From positions 1 through 64,000 of the forward strand of contig JANBVO010000063.1 of assembly GCA_030052745.1 (NCBI GenBank): DNA of 64,000 bases. Direction: 5' to 3'. The position numbers were made by a program, and so were the translations under genes. Of this stretch, positions 54,739 through 64,000 are shown in pieces (the first letter of the stretch is position 1; every line of letters begins with the position of its first letter). A model generated the notes under the pieces. It saw nothing but the letters and a program-made list of their open reading frames with translations, was not told where the DNA came from and searched no databases. This DNA is from Pleurostoma richardsiae. Its lineage: Eukaryota; Ascomycota; Sordariomycetes; Calosphaeriales; Pleurostomataceae.

Positions 54739-57054
54739 TTAGATGCCAGAATCGTCCTGGAATGGACCGCTGGCACTCCAGAGGTTAGTCTTGTTCGCAA
54801 ACCACTTGTCCCAGTTCGCGCAGACCCTTCTCGTCTCCGCGAGCTTCTCCTTGGTCATCAGTTTCTTCAGGTCCTCCTGGCGCTCCAGGATCTGCAAAGC
54901 CAATCCACTTGAAGCGTGCCAAGCGATGTGACAATGGAACAGCCAGGAGCCGGGATTGTCGGCCTTGAAGGCAACGACGAGATACCCGCCTGCCGGGATC
55001 AGTGCTACGTCCCGCCGTGGCGGGTTGTTGAACTTCAGCTTTGCCTTTGGTAGCTCTGTAGCATTGGTACCTTGGGCGAGGAGAGCAAAGTCGTGCCCGT
55101 GGAGATGGAGCTGTAATAAGATTAGACTAATCCTTGCAGAAGCTGTAGAGTAATTTTTTTCTCCTTTTGAACTCCTTCTGAACTTACTGGGTGTGCGACC
55201 GGAAAGAAAGATCTTCCTGGCAGGCCGGCTTGTGGTGAGGCGGGAGCCGTGATGGCAAGGTAGACCCAGCCATCTTTGTTATGTTCGGGTACCACAACAT
55301 AGTCCTTGTTCCATGTCTTGTTATCGAGATTCAGGATGGTCGGGTCCGAAAAGTTCAACCACAGAGGGTTAGCCCCAAAAGACCACCACGTGAAGTTGTC
55401 TGACAAGGCCGGCCGATCTTTCCGGCTGTCTTTTCCAATGTCAAACTTTTCGGCGCCTACATTTTGAATATGTTAGTGAATGCTATCATCTTTCTGGATT
55501 CGGCGCCCTTACCGGCCAACTTGACCTCGTCAACGTTCCAAAGATGGACGGGCTCCAGCCTTGTATAGTTCTCGTCGCGACAAGCCAGGGAGTAGTTCTC
55601 TCTAAAGGTAGTAGGCACGCCGGTGCTGGTGGCATTGTACCGAAGAATGCCCTGACGCTCGTCAGGTTCGTTTCCTATCTCGAATCCTTTGCATCCATCA
55701 GCTGGGACCGTGCGGATCCAGTAGTTCCCCTCGGGCGACGCAGGATTCTGAGGTGTGTCGATAGGGTTCGCGTTGAGAACGATATGGTATCTTTGGCCTG
55801 GGCAATTTGACGCGAGTTAGAGAATGTACATTTTATTTCCTTGATGACATTAGCTCACCAATCCCTATGACAATGTGAGTCACGTCGTAAGGCTTAATCG
55901 GAACAAAGTCAGTGGTCATGACAGTGAAGTTGTGATTATCAACACTAAAGATCCAAGTTGTATCGACGGATGTGTTAATGACACGCAGGATATATTTCTT
56001 GCCCTGTGAGCTTGTGGTCAGCCGCCATGCTTTGAGTCCACTCGAGGCATTTTACCTTCTTCACAGTCATGTTGAACCTCTCATGTGGGAAGCTACCAGC
56101 GAAGTTTCCTGTAACCAGTAAGCAAAGAAACTAACAATATTACGGAAGAAGATCAAGAGAGGCAGAACACACCAACTCCATTGAGCAGGACACTGTTCAT
56201 GGTGGGAAAGCTTGGAAGTGGCACGAGTTCTCGCTGCCAATCCTGGAATGCACTCCGATGGCTCCAGTCGGTGATCAGAATGGGATTTCTTCCCTCGTCA
56301 TAGTTAGATGAAGATGGTCCGTAGATCGTGATCGGTCCAACTAGGCCGTCGGCGTACTGCAGGGAATAATGGCTGTGGTACCAGGAGGTTCCGTATTGGA
56401 CCGCGCGGAAGGTATAAGTGAAGCTGTCGTCCGGAGCAATGGGGCACTGTGTGACACCATTGACACCGTCCATTTCCATGGTTCCAAGCTGCCTGAGACC
56501 GTGCCAGTGAATCGTGGTGCCGTTATATTTGAGCTTATTCTTGACGGTGACCTTGATAATGTCTCCCCAGCATGCCTGGATCCAGGGCCCGGGATATGTC
56601 TGGTTGAAAACCTTGCCTTCGGGGTTTAAAACACCGTCACCGTTGATGGGCATCTCGTCGACTTCGAGATGATACTATCATGATGTCCGTCAGACGAGAA
56701 GGGAATTGTTAGTGATAGGGCACCACTTACTTCTCGTGTGATTCCCTCGGGCCAGAACTTCTCATAATCTGTGTTGATGTCATACGTCCGCCCATTAGGA
56801 CCCTTGAGCCAGCATTGGCGATTGGCTGAGGTCGAGCATGACTTCCAGGCCTCTCCGAGGGCTGGATATTTGCAGACGAAGTCCGCATCGGAGTCTGGGC
56901 CACTAGGTGCCGGGAACTTGGGATATTCTTTCACAGCGCCAATATGACCAAACGAGAGAATGGCTTGACGGGAATCATTGTCTCCGAGGAAAGGTAAGGT
57001 GAAAATGGTGGCAATGGAAAGTGCAAAAGCTCTGCAAGTGTCGTAGAATCCCAT
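54739..57054 (-). CDS. Laccase / multicopper oxidase (ascomycete type)
   Basis: Seven exons (57054-56731, 56674-56173, 56108-56056, 56003-55859, 55797-55513, 55456-55188, 55110-54739) total 1950 nt, giving 649 residues. A hydrophobic N-terminus (FALSIATIFTLPFLG) suggests secretion. The four copper motifs are TIHWHGLRQ, WYHSHYSLQYADG, HP-LHLHGHDF and LFHCHIAWHASSG, the last with the T1 Cys. The C-terminus ends DDSGI, the DSG(L/V/I) plug typical of ascomycete laccases. Several NxS/T sites fit an extracellular glycoprotein. It oxidises phenols with reduction of oxygen to water. Its place beside FAD monooxygenases and a quercetinase-like gene fits phenol coupling or breakdown. Confidence 0.95.
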
Positions 57055-58360
57055 CTTGAGTGGCTTTGGCGGCGTGGTATGTTGCAGAGAAGCTTGGAGC
57101 AAAAAGAACCTAGCATTCGAACAATCCACCAGATAAGGGGAAAGACGCAATTAAATTCAAGTCTTGGAAGAGCCTTCTTCTCCATCCATATCCCGTCCAT
57201 GTCAACCACACTTCCAGCTACGTCAAAGGGAGGGAGGTCTGAGTTCCATCCAGTACGTGATAAGCCACATCACGAACTAATTTGATGCAGATGCTGCAGC
57301 GGTTTCCAGCCGTCGGAGATGACCAAGACAACGCTCCTCGTCGAGCCTTGGCAGGCGCATTCGAGACCAGGCCATTGCTCCGCGCACTATTCCCCTCCTG
57401 TTGGGGCTGAAAAGGCGTTTGCTGGCCCGAGCCGGGGTGAATGGGCAAGTCAGCGGCAGCAAATTCGGTTACAGGACGCGGTTGAATAGAAGATTGTCAT
57501 TGGAGAAGAACCGATGCGGAAAAGCTGAGGCGAGATCGCGACGCCACAGCGGGAAGAAGTACGGGCTTCCGTGAAACCAGCTGAAGCATGTAAGCCGCCT
57601 CCACCAAACTCAAAGCGCTGACAGGAACGGCACTTGGAAGAACGCCACTGAATGTGCCGTCTTCGCGCATGTTCCAGCAGCCTACAGACTACACCCGACA
57701 TAAGTGAAATCAGCCAGCCACCTTGTACGGCAAGCACAGACACAGTAGCTGATGGCCATTCACACGATGATCGCCGATGCTCTGTGCACACCAGGGCCCG
57801 CCTGCGTTGGTCGTCAGTGGCCTTCAAAGGGGCCGTAAGCTCCCACTTCATTAAAATGTTTCGCGGATCCGAGAAGCGCCTTATCGGTTGACGTAAAAAA
57901 ATGTCACGTCTGTGGGATCCCGGGGTTGTGAGGAGAAATGCACGAAACCGGCGTGCAACTCCCGCTGTTGTCGCAGCTTGCTCTAGGCTAACGAGCCGTG
58001 CCGTGTGGTCCAGACTCACACTCTTCATTCTTCGTGACACTCAGCCAGCCACATTTCAAGCCTTGCGGGAAATAGACAGCGGGGAGAGTCATCGCCAACA
58101 GTATTTATCGTCTTGTCTCACGGCAACTTCCCGTCTCTTGCTCGCTGGTTACCTGAAGGAAGTATTAGAACACCCAAGTCGGCTTGTACTGGTACATCTA
58201 GTATAAGCAAGGCCCCAGGGATCTGGGTGCACCTACAGCATAAGTCGTCTGGCCCTCCCCACAGTATTGAGATTTCAAGCAATCAAGCTCTGTTCTGTCC
58301 CTTTCAACCTTGCTCTCCTCTGCTTTGTCCTTTACTCTAGCTGCCTCGCATTGTCCAGAA
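57055..58360. other. Divergent intergenic region, laccase / CxxCH protein
   Basis: These 1306 bases have no supported gene. Long frames near 57450-58040 on the minus strand and 57901-58206 on the plus strand are low-information and lack motifs. Probably promoter DNA for both flanking genes. Confidence 0.5.
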
Positions 58361-60133
58361 ATGGCTTCTGGTGTCTTTGCCCGACTCGCCAGCCGGCGAA
58401 TCCTTGTCGGCGGAGCTGCGGTCGGCGCAGCAGGGTTAGCTGGTAACCAGATCTTATCCAAAGGCAACAAAGACTTGGGTGCCACAGCGGCCGAGATCCA
58501 GTTTCACACGTCTTACGGGTTCATTCAGAATGGGCAGCAACTCGTCAAGCCCCCAGAGGGATGGACAGAGCGTCTTTTCGAGATCCGCAATGACTATCCA
58601 GCACTCTCAGAGATTAAGAGCAAGGGCGTTGTAGTTGCGAAAGACCTCCCAACACTGCCTGGCCCGGATACGCCCATCTATCTCGATCCAATCGAGGACG
58701 CGCCATGGCTCAACATTGACTTCAGGAAGAACCCGCTGGAATATTGTGCCATGATCAAAGCGTATTGCTGGGAAGGCAATGTGAACAACGACTTTGTTCT
58801 CCAAAAGAACAGACAGCGAAGATGGTACCACGCACCTTGGATGCATTGGAACCAGAATGGCCGAGAACCGCTGAACGGGCTTACCTTTGAAAGGCCCACC
58901 CTTCCGTATGAGTTTGCCAAAACGCAGAAACGTCAACTCCAAACTTGGGCCTGTGGCTACTACAACGAGATTGGTGAGTACGCAACAGCCAATCCTTAAT
59001 CTTACAGAAGTAACGTTCATCTAACATTCGCATAAAGGTGCAGCAACTTTCGGAGACATCTGGAAAGATCCGAACAATCCAAAGTGGGAAAATGTGAAAT
59101 TTCCACTGGGATCTTGTGTCTTCAAGGTGTGTATCCCTATTAGCATGCACCACCTATGAATGAAGACTGACCCTAGTCGTGTTTAGATTCTCTTAACAGA
59201 TGCTAAAGATGCCGAAGTGTCAACCATGAAAGGAGCCCCGAGCATGCAGGCTGTAAGTGGAAAAACAATTCTCGGCATGCTTCTCAACAGACTCTAAAAT
59301 GAGGGTATAGGTTATTTCCCCTGAGGGAGCGAACACCGGTAGCGTTCGACTCAACCATGCAAGCTCTCTACGCTTACTGCAAGTCGACTTTGCTGTCCGC
59401 GATGATAGAGCGGACATTGGTTGGGTGTTCGGCACTTTCATGTACAATGGTGACATGAGCGACAACAACGTGAGTTGGATTCTTTGGAGGTCACAGTCGA
59501 CGATACTTCTAGTGCTGACCACTTCACCAAAGCCATGGGATCGAATTATTCCAGTCGGTATCATGTGGGGTAATGACCCAGAGCTTACACCACAGAGAGC
59601 GGAAGAAGGAGCAAAACCAACACAGAGTTGGATAAATCCAGTTGCGGACGAGATCAGGAAGCGCCTCGGAGGGACAAGACGTAGTTGGGGATGGCTCGGA
59701 AGGATGAATGGACCAGGTATTAACCTCCTTGCCTGTGCGACCTCTTCCAACTACTAACCACACTATGCTTGCAGCCGACAACTTCAGGTCTGCCTGTGCA
59801 TCGTGTCACTCCGTCTCAGAGCGTGACCACACTGGACCGATCAAGATGGTGCCTAACCCCAAAGATCCTGTTGCTGAAAAGATGAGATTCTTCCGCAATA
59901 TCCCTGCAGGCCAGTCTTTTGACAAAGACAATGTGTCGGGCGATTACTCCTTACAACTCATGATGGGATACAATAACTTCTTGGCATGGCGTAATGCGCA
60001 AAAGGGAATTTTGCACAAGACGATGCTAGTCGTTCCATTTTCTAAGGCAAGAAAGGAGGCAGAGATCATCGAGTCTATTAGACAGCCTCTGCGGTCGACT
60101 CCTGAGGACAGGGAGGAGGATACCGAGAAGTAG
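58361..60133 (+). CDS. Putative c-type heme (CxxCH) protein, unknown function
   Basis: Six exons (58361-58973, 59038-59126, 59187-59252, 59311-59469, 59533-59716, 59775-60133) total 1470 nt, giving 489 residues. The N-terminus (MASGVFARLASRRILVGGAA) is Arg-rich then hydrophobic, as in mitochondrial import signals or signal anchors. The body has many Trp and aromatic residues (APWMHWNQNGREP, FGDIWKDPNNPKW, IPVGIMWGNDPELTP). Near residue 380 is ACASCHSVSE, a CxxCH heme c attachment motif, so the C-terminal part may be a cytochrome c-like domain. I know similar architecture only from unnamed fungal proteins. It may be a membrane-linked oxidoreductase or a partner of the neighbouring flavoproteins; this is inference. 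Confidence 0.8.
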
Positions 60134-60990
60134 AGTTCCAAAGTATCTTTGTCGTCCACATGACTAGTGGAGAGTAGCTTGCAGGAACATAAGAGTTACA
60201 GAACTTGCTGCTGAACGGGTTGAACGAGCTGCTGTCTTGACACAATCCTCCGTCTTCACTTAGTGGGCACTGGGCCACCACGGTTCTTGGGTAGCGAATC
60301 TATATTCCGGACGAGGACGGAGGTCACCACTCTAGCAATAAGATTCAAGGCCAGATTTGACGGGCGGACCTTTCGCCAAGCGGTGCCGATACCACGTCGG
60401 GCAATGTGTGTTCTTTTTAGACCTTACGATGGAATAGTCCCCTTGATTAGAAAACGATTGTACTCTGTACGTCGTTTTTCTATCGAGATTCCTGTTCAGG
60501 AGAAGGACCTGAGTTTCGGGACGATAAAACCGGGTTCTGAGTGCGATCGTTTCGTTCTGTTTGAGGCGAGGAATCTCGACGCTTCAAATCTGGCCCCGGC
60601 ACACAATTACTGCTATTCACACTAACGATCGGGACCCAGAGACGGTGTAACTACACTAGGGTACCTAGGCATCGCAAAGGCATCCGGACGATTACCCAAT
60701 TAGGAAATCATCCAGATCGTTCGCATTGAGCGTCTCCTCCCCTAAGTCTCCCGAGTCACAGGCATGGCGGAAAATATATCGCGCGTTCATAAAGCGATAC
60801 TTTTCTTCTCGAGATTTTTCTTTTCACTTCGTGGAGGAGGGACTTCTTTCGCATACACCACACCTGTAATGTTCTTCCGCCGGCTGCCACCGCCTGTGGG
60901 GATCTAGAAACACTGTCCAGTTCCAATACGCTCCTGGAGGGGTAAAATGCCTTCCGTTAATAAGGTGACCATCGAATTCTCTTCTATTCA
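60134..60990. other. Intergenic, no gene seen
   Basis: Frames here (for example 60263-60625) show no motif. The last part is the promoter of the FAD monooxygenase. Confidence 0.5.
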
Positions 60991-60993
60991 GAG

Positions 60994-62277
60994 GTGTCAG
61001 CTAAGGAGAATTGCACGCAGGCAATCATCATCGGTGGAGGTCCCGCAGGACTGGCCGCGGCTATGAGACTAAAGAAGCACAACGGCATTGACGCAGCTGT
61101 GTACGAGCTCCGGCCAGAACCTACCACGCTTGGCGGCGCCGTCAACATACCCTCGAATGGCTTGCGTTTGCTAGATCGTCTGGGGCTCTACAACGAGCTA
61201 CATGCCGTGGCCTCCTCCGCCTCGCATCTCAAGGTGCATTCCTCGCAAGGCGCCATCCTCGTGGATGCCGACATGGCCGGCTGGAGCCGAGAACATACGG
61301 GGGGATACGGATTTATGCGCGTCTTGAGAACCGATCTCATTCACGTACTGCTTGCGGAGACAAAGAAACAAAATATCCCGGTCCATTTCGACAAACGCAT
61401 GACGCACATCACCGAGACCAACAACGGAGTCACTGTCACCTTCGCTGACGGCACTGAGGCGACTGCAGATCTTCTCCTAGGTTGCGACGGCATCCACTCA
61501 GCCGTGCGAAAGCTACATGTTAACCCAGAGGCGACACTTGAATACTCGGGCATCTCCAACATGTTTAGCATCCTCCCCATAGCCCGTCTATCAGAAGAAA
61601 ATCGCGCGCTCGACCCTGCCCTGCATGCCACGATGACTTCAGAAGGTCTCTTCGGCGTGATGCCTTGCACCGCGTCTGGTGACCATCTGTATTGGTTCTA
61701 CTCCCGTGAGGTCCCAATTCCCGGAGGCCAAGGCGACCGCGAGGGTTGGGAGGCCTACGGCAAGAAAGAAGTCGATGGTTTCAAGGACAGTCTGATACAG
61801 GTTCTACATGGTTCTCACGGTCAGTGGGCGGATCAGTTGCGAGAAATCATCCAGAAAACCGACACCATCAAATTCTATCCCATCTACAAGATGCCTACAG
61901 CGGCCGTGTGGTCTACCAAGCGCTGCCTGATCATTGGAGATGCCGCACACGCGATGCAGCCACATGTAGGCCAAGGAACGTCGATGGCGTTGGAGGACGT
62001 GTTCCTGTTGTCTCGACTTTTGGAAAACCCAGTTCGGTCACTGACGGATGTTTTCCGGAAATACGAGGCCATCCGCCGTCCCCGGGTGGAAGCCATCGCA
62101 CGCGCGTCGGCTGACAACGGGGAAATGCGAAAGAGCATGAGTCCATTAGCACTCAAAATGAAGGAGGCCGCTATCGGTATTGGCTTTTGGGTCTATAAAG
62201 CTGCCAGTCTACAGACTTGGGGGATTGGGATGCACCAGAAAGACTTTGCCTACGATGTCATGGCCGAGCCCATCTAA
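60994..62277 (+). CDS. FAD-dependent monooxygenase (group A flavoprotein hydroxylase)
   Basis: The coding frame from about 60994 to TAA 62275-62277 gives about 427 residues. AIIIGGGPAGLAAAMRLKKHN is the FAD-binding fold, here written in full family order with LLLGCDGIHSAVRKL (DG motif) and CLIIGDAAHAMQPHVGQGTS (GD motif). A C-terminal helical part follows, ending AEPI. The start is unclear: no ATG lies in frame before the FAD fold. ATG 60947 (MPSVNK) is out of frame unless a 29-nt intron or an indel intervenes, so the true first exon may be shorter, elsewhere or damaged. It would hydroxylate an aromatic or polyketide substrate in the cytosol using NAD(P)H. Confidence 0.85.
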   Translation: MSAKENCTQAIIIGGGPAGLAAAMRLKKHNGIDAAVYELRPEPTTLGGAVNIPSNGLRLLDRLGLYNELHAVASSASHLKVHSSQGAILVDADMAGWSREHTGGYGFMRVLRTDLIHVLLAETKKQNIPVHFDKRMTHITETNNGVTVTFADGTEATADLLLGCDGIHSAVRKLHVNPEATLEYSGISNMFSILPIARLSEENRALDPALHATMTSEGLFGVMPCTASGDHLYWFYSREVPIPGGQGDREGWEAYGKKEVDGFKDSLIQVLHGSHGQWADQLREIIQKTDTIKFYPIYKMPTAAVWSTKRCLIIGDAAHAMQPHVGQGTSMALEDVFLLSRLLENPVRSLTDVFRKYEAIRRPRVEAIARASADNGEMRKSMSPLALKMKEAAIGIGFWVYKAASLQTWGIGMHQKDFAYDVMAEPI

Positions 62278-62634
62278 TACGAACCTAGGATGGAAGACTT
62301 CACAGATAGGTCTAAGGCTCAATAAACAATACCCGGTAGATACAATTGAACTGATGCTTGATTAATGCCCTCAATATATTGAAAGACATGTGATTTACTT
62401 GCCGTAGCCGCATGCATACAATCCGAGAGCGACGTGTGGAGCTTACTACCAGCTACCGCGGCGGGTGTGTACGAACATTCGAGATTTCGAGAGTGCAGAG
62501 GATCAGTGGCACTTCACCCCAGCCGGCACAGCGATCCAGTTGCCCGAGTTAAGACCGTGGTCAGATTACTTCACCACGCAGCGAGGTTTTGAGAACATCG
62601 CTACTTTCAACCCATTCACCTACGTGCCGTGCGG
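62278..62634. other. Intergenic, no gene seen
   Basis: Convergent 3' region between the FAD monooxygenase and the MFS relic. Nothing was recognised. Confidence 0.5.
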
Positions 62635-63690
62635 CTACGCCATGGTGAAGATAGATCCAAAGGGGGTTTCATGCTCGAAATCCATTTGCTGATCACGGCG
62701 GAACGGTGAGTTGAAAGACGCTCTGTAGCCGATGTGGAATCTTATCGCGATGCTGCGTACGTTGGCGGCGCCCTTTCTACTCGGTATCTTTATAACTGGT
62801 TCGTCCGAGTCCGCGGAGTGTCTGCCAAATGGGACGATCACAAGAAAGACAATGGCCAACCAGAGAACGAAGGACTAAGTAATCAACATATAGTACGTCC
62901 ACCGCCAATTGGCATTGTAGTTGATGAAACCACCGAGCAGCTGTGGTAGGCGTGGACCTATAAACGCAGACACGGAGAATAGGGTCATGGGGGCTTGCAA
63001 CTCATTCTCGGAAAAGAGATCCCTAACCATACCCGCCGATACAGCCAGGAAGGCACCACCGGTGAATCCGGATAAGAAACGAAAGACCAGGAGAACAACG
63101 ATCTGCTTTGCGGCGGCTTGCGGGATGAGCCATACGACATATGCAGTCCATAACACAAGGTAAACCGGTCTGCGGCCGTAGAACTCGCTAAGCAGGCTCA
63201 AAATCATACCACCAAAGCTAAGGCCCAAGACGAAGAGGGACAGTCCCAGAATAGCGATCATCCTGGAGTTGTGAATCTCTGCTTCCATCTTCGCGTAAGT
63301 TTTCGTGTAGATAGAACTGGCGCAAGTGCTGTACGAGACAGATTAACATATAATCTAACATGCGAGGTCATCATCACGATCACCCATTTCCTGGTCGTGC
63401 TAAAGCTTCAAGGATTCATGAAGTCGCTGTCGCCCCGGTCGCAATCGACTTGAGATGGGTCGTCCACTTGCCATGAACTGCTTGCTTGTGTTCCAATCAG
63501 ACACCCAATCAGAGAAGCCATAGCCATTTTGCACCCGGGCATTGGAAGTATCTTTGCACGTCGGGTTCCTCATTGACAAAGGCTGCATCCGATTCTTGGA
63601 CTCCTCAATTGAGCCTTTGGGAATTTCGACGTTGACACAGGTGCCTTGGCGTGTTCGAGCCGGCGTCGATCCGAAACCTTTGTCCATCAC
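62635..63690 (-). pseudogene. MFS drug transporter (DHA1) relic, N-terminal half
   Basis: An upstream segment (63690 to about 63400) gives a polar N-terminus. A frame reading DFMNP*SFSTTRKWVIVMMT, interrupted by TGA, marks the usual NP-x-NWS-TTRKW entry to helix 1. After an intron-like gap ending near 63340, the frame reads SSIYTKTYAKMEAEIHNSRMIAI and continues through FYGRRPVYLVLWTAYVVWL, LSGFTGGAFLAVSAGMVRDLF and YNANWRWTYYMLI, i.e. helices 2-6. A TAG follows immediately; a new frame gives helix-like text and then unrelated sequence. The second half of the transporter is missing. I read it as a decayed copy of a multidrug exporter. Confidence 0.65.
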
Positions 63691-63775
63691 CTCATTTTGT
63701 TTCGCTAGGATCCGCGAGTGAGGCGCCCGACAATGAAGACAAATGTGTCGAAGAGAACGGGAAGATGCTTTTTAG

Positions 63776-64000
63776 TTGAAAAATCTTTTATATTCAGATA
63801 TATCCTTTTCAGCCCGTAATCTAAACAAGGGAAAGAAAAGACGAGTCCTTAAAGCCAAAATCGTTGCTTGGCTACGTAACCACGCCGCGGAGCAATGGAG
63901 CCAGAACTTCTCTGATCCGTTATTTGATGTCCTCGATGTCGAACCTAACCGACCTCCATCGGCGGCGAGCGGTTCCATTGCAGTACTACCGTGGCTCAAT
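63776..64000 (+). CDS. Unassigned open frame running off the window
   Basis: A frame without ATG, open for 75 codons to the edge, reads KGKKRRVLKAKIVAWLRNHA, then EQWSQNFSDPLFDVLDVE. An acceptor-like TTTTCAG at 63806-63812 could begin an exon. It is basic then acidic, with no family recognised. It may be an exon of a gene continuing beyond 64000 or a chance frame. Confidence 0.3.
   Translation, partial: MKNLLYSDISFSARNLNKGKKRRVLKAKIVAWLRNHAAEQWSQNFSDPLFDVLDVEPNRPPSAASGSIAVLPWLN

Noticed and set aside
57450-58040. Long minus-strand frame of 196 codons upstream of the laccase
   Set aside because: Composition is Arg/Ser-rich without motif or exon logic; it lies in a divergent promoter and is probably chance.
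60263-60625. 120-codon plus frame between the CxxCH protein and the FAD monooxygenase
   Set aside because: No domain features and no evidence of a promoter or splice sites; treated as intergenic.
1-64000. CRISPR arrays, insertion sequences or bacterial operons
   Set aside because: None seen; intron-rich genes and fungal families show that the DNA is eukaryotic.

Overview
The window is nuclear DNA from a filamentous ascomycete (Pezizomycotina). The coding regions are broken by 50-90 nt introns with GT(or GC)...CTAAC/CTGAC...AG signals. The gene content is also typical: Zn2Cys6 regulators, P450s, MFS transporters, an ascomycete-type laccase and a fungal OTT_1508-type deaminase. Exon models were built by hand. 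Where an intact reading frame is claimed, the summed exon length is a multiple of three.

Left part (1-10 kb) is accessory and worn. It holds a broken GIY-YIG-like gene (minus strand), then an allantoate-permease-type MFS gene that stops abruptly at about 2970, where it meets the equally truncated 5' half of a royal-jelly/yellow-like secreted protein. Next come a deaminase-like gene whose two halves do not join in phase and a small C2H2 zinc-finger gene. From 9.3 to 19.4 kb are apparently intact genes: a DUF1479 dioxygenase-like protein with a probable GC-AG intron, a sugar transporter, a P450, and a 951-residue membrane-anchored amidohydrolase. A Prp43-like helicase pseudogene and a worn acidic frame lie at 21.1-22.7 kb.

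Middle part (23-35 kb): a Zn2Cys6 regulator, a penicillin-acyltransferase-like (peptidase C45) enzyme and a divergent 1527-residue ABCC transporter form a compact trio. A gene-poor stretch follows. It ends at a 91-residue protein gene whose leader appears to carry three introns, the last one abutting the ATG.

Right part (36-62 kb) is a dense run of tailoring and transport genes: two paralogous SDR reductases, an MFS exporter, a P450, an FMN reductase with a C-terminal zinc-ribbon-like motif and a peroxisomal-type tail, and a broken glyoxalase. It continues with a Zn2Cys6 regulator, a bicupin quercetinase-like dioxygenase, an alpha/beta-hydrolase, two FAD monooxygenases, a laccase and a CxxCH-motif protein. 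No PKS, NRPS or terpene synthase is visible. This may be a catabolic cluster for plant phenolics or a satellite tailoring cluster. Four CGG-N5-CCG sites lie in and beside its promoters and are candidates for the local regulator. The right edge holds a truncated MFS drug-transporter relic and an unassigned exon-like frame.
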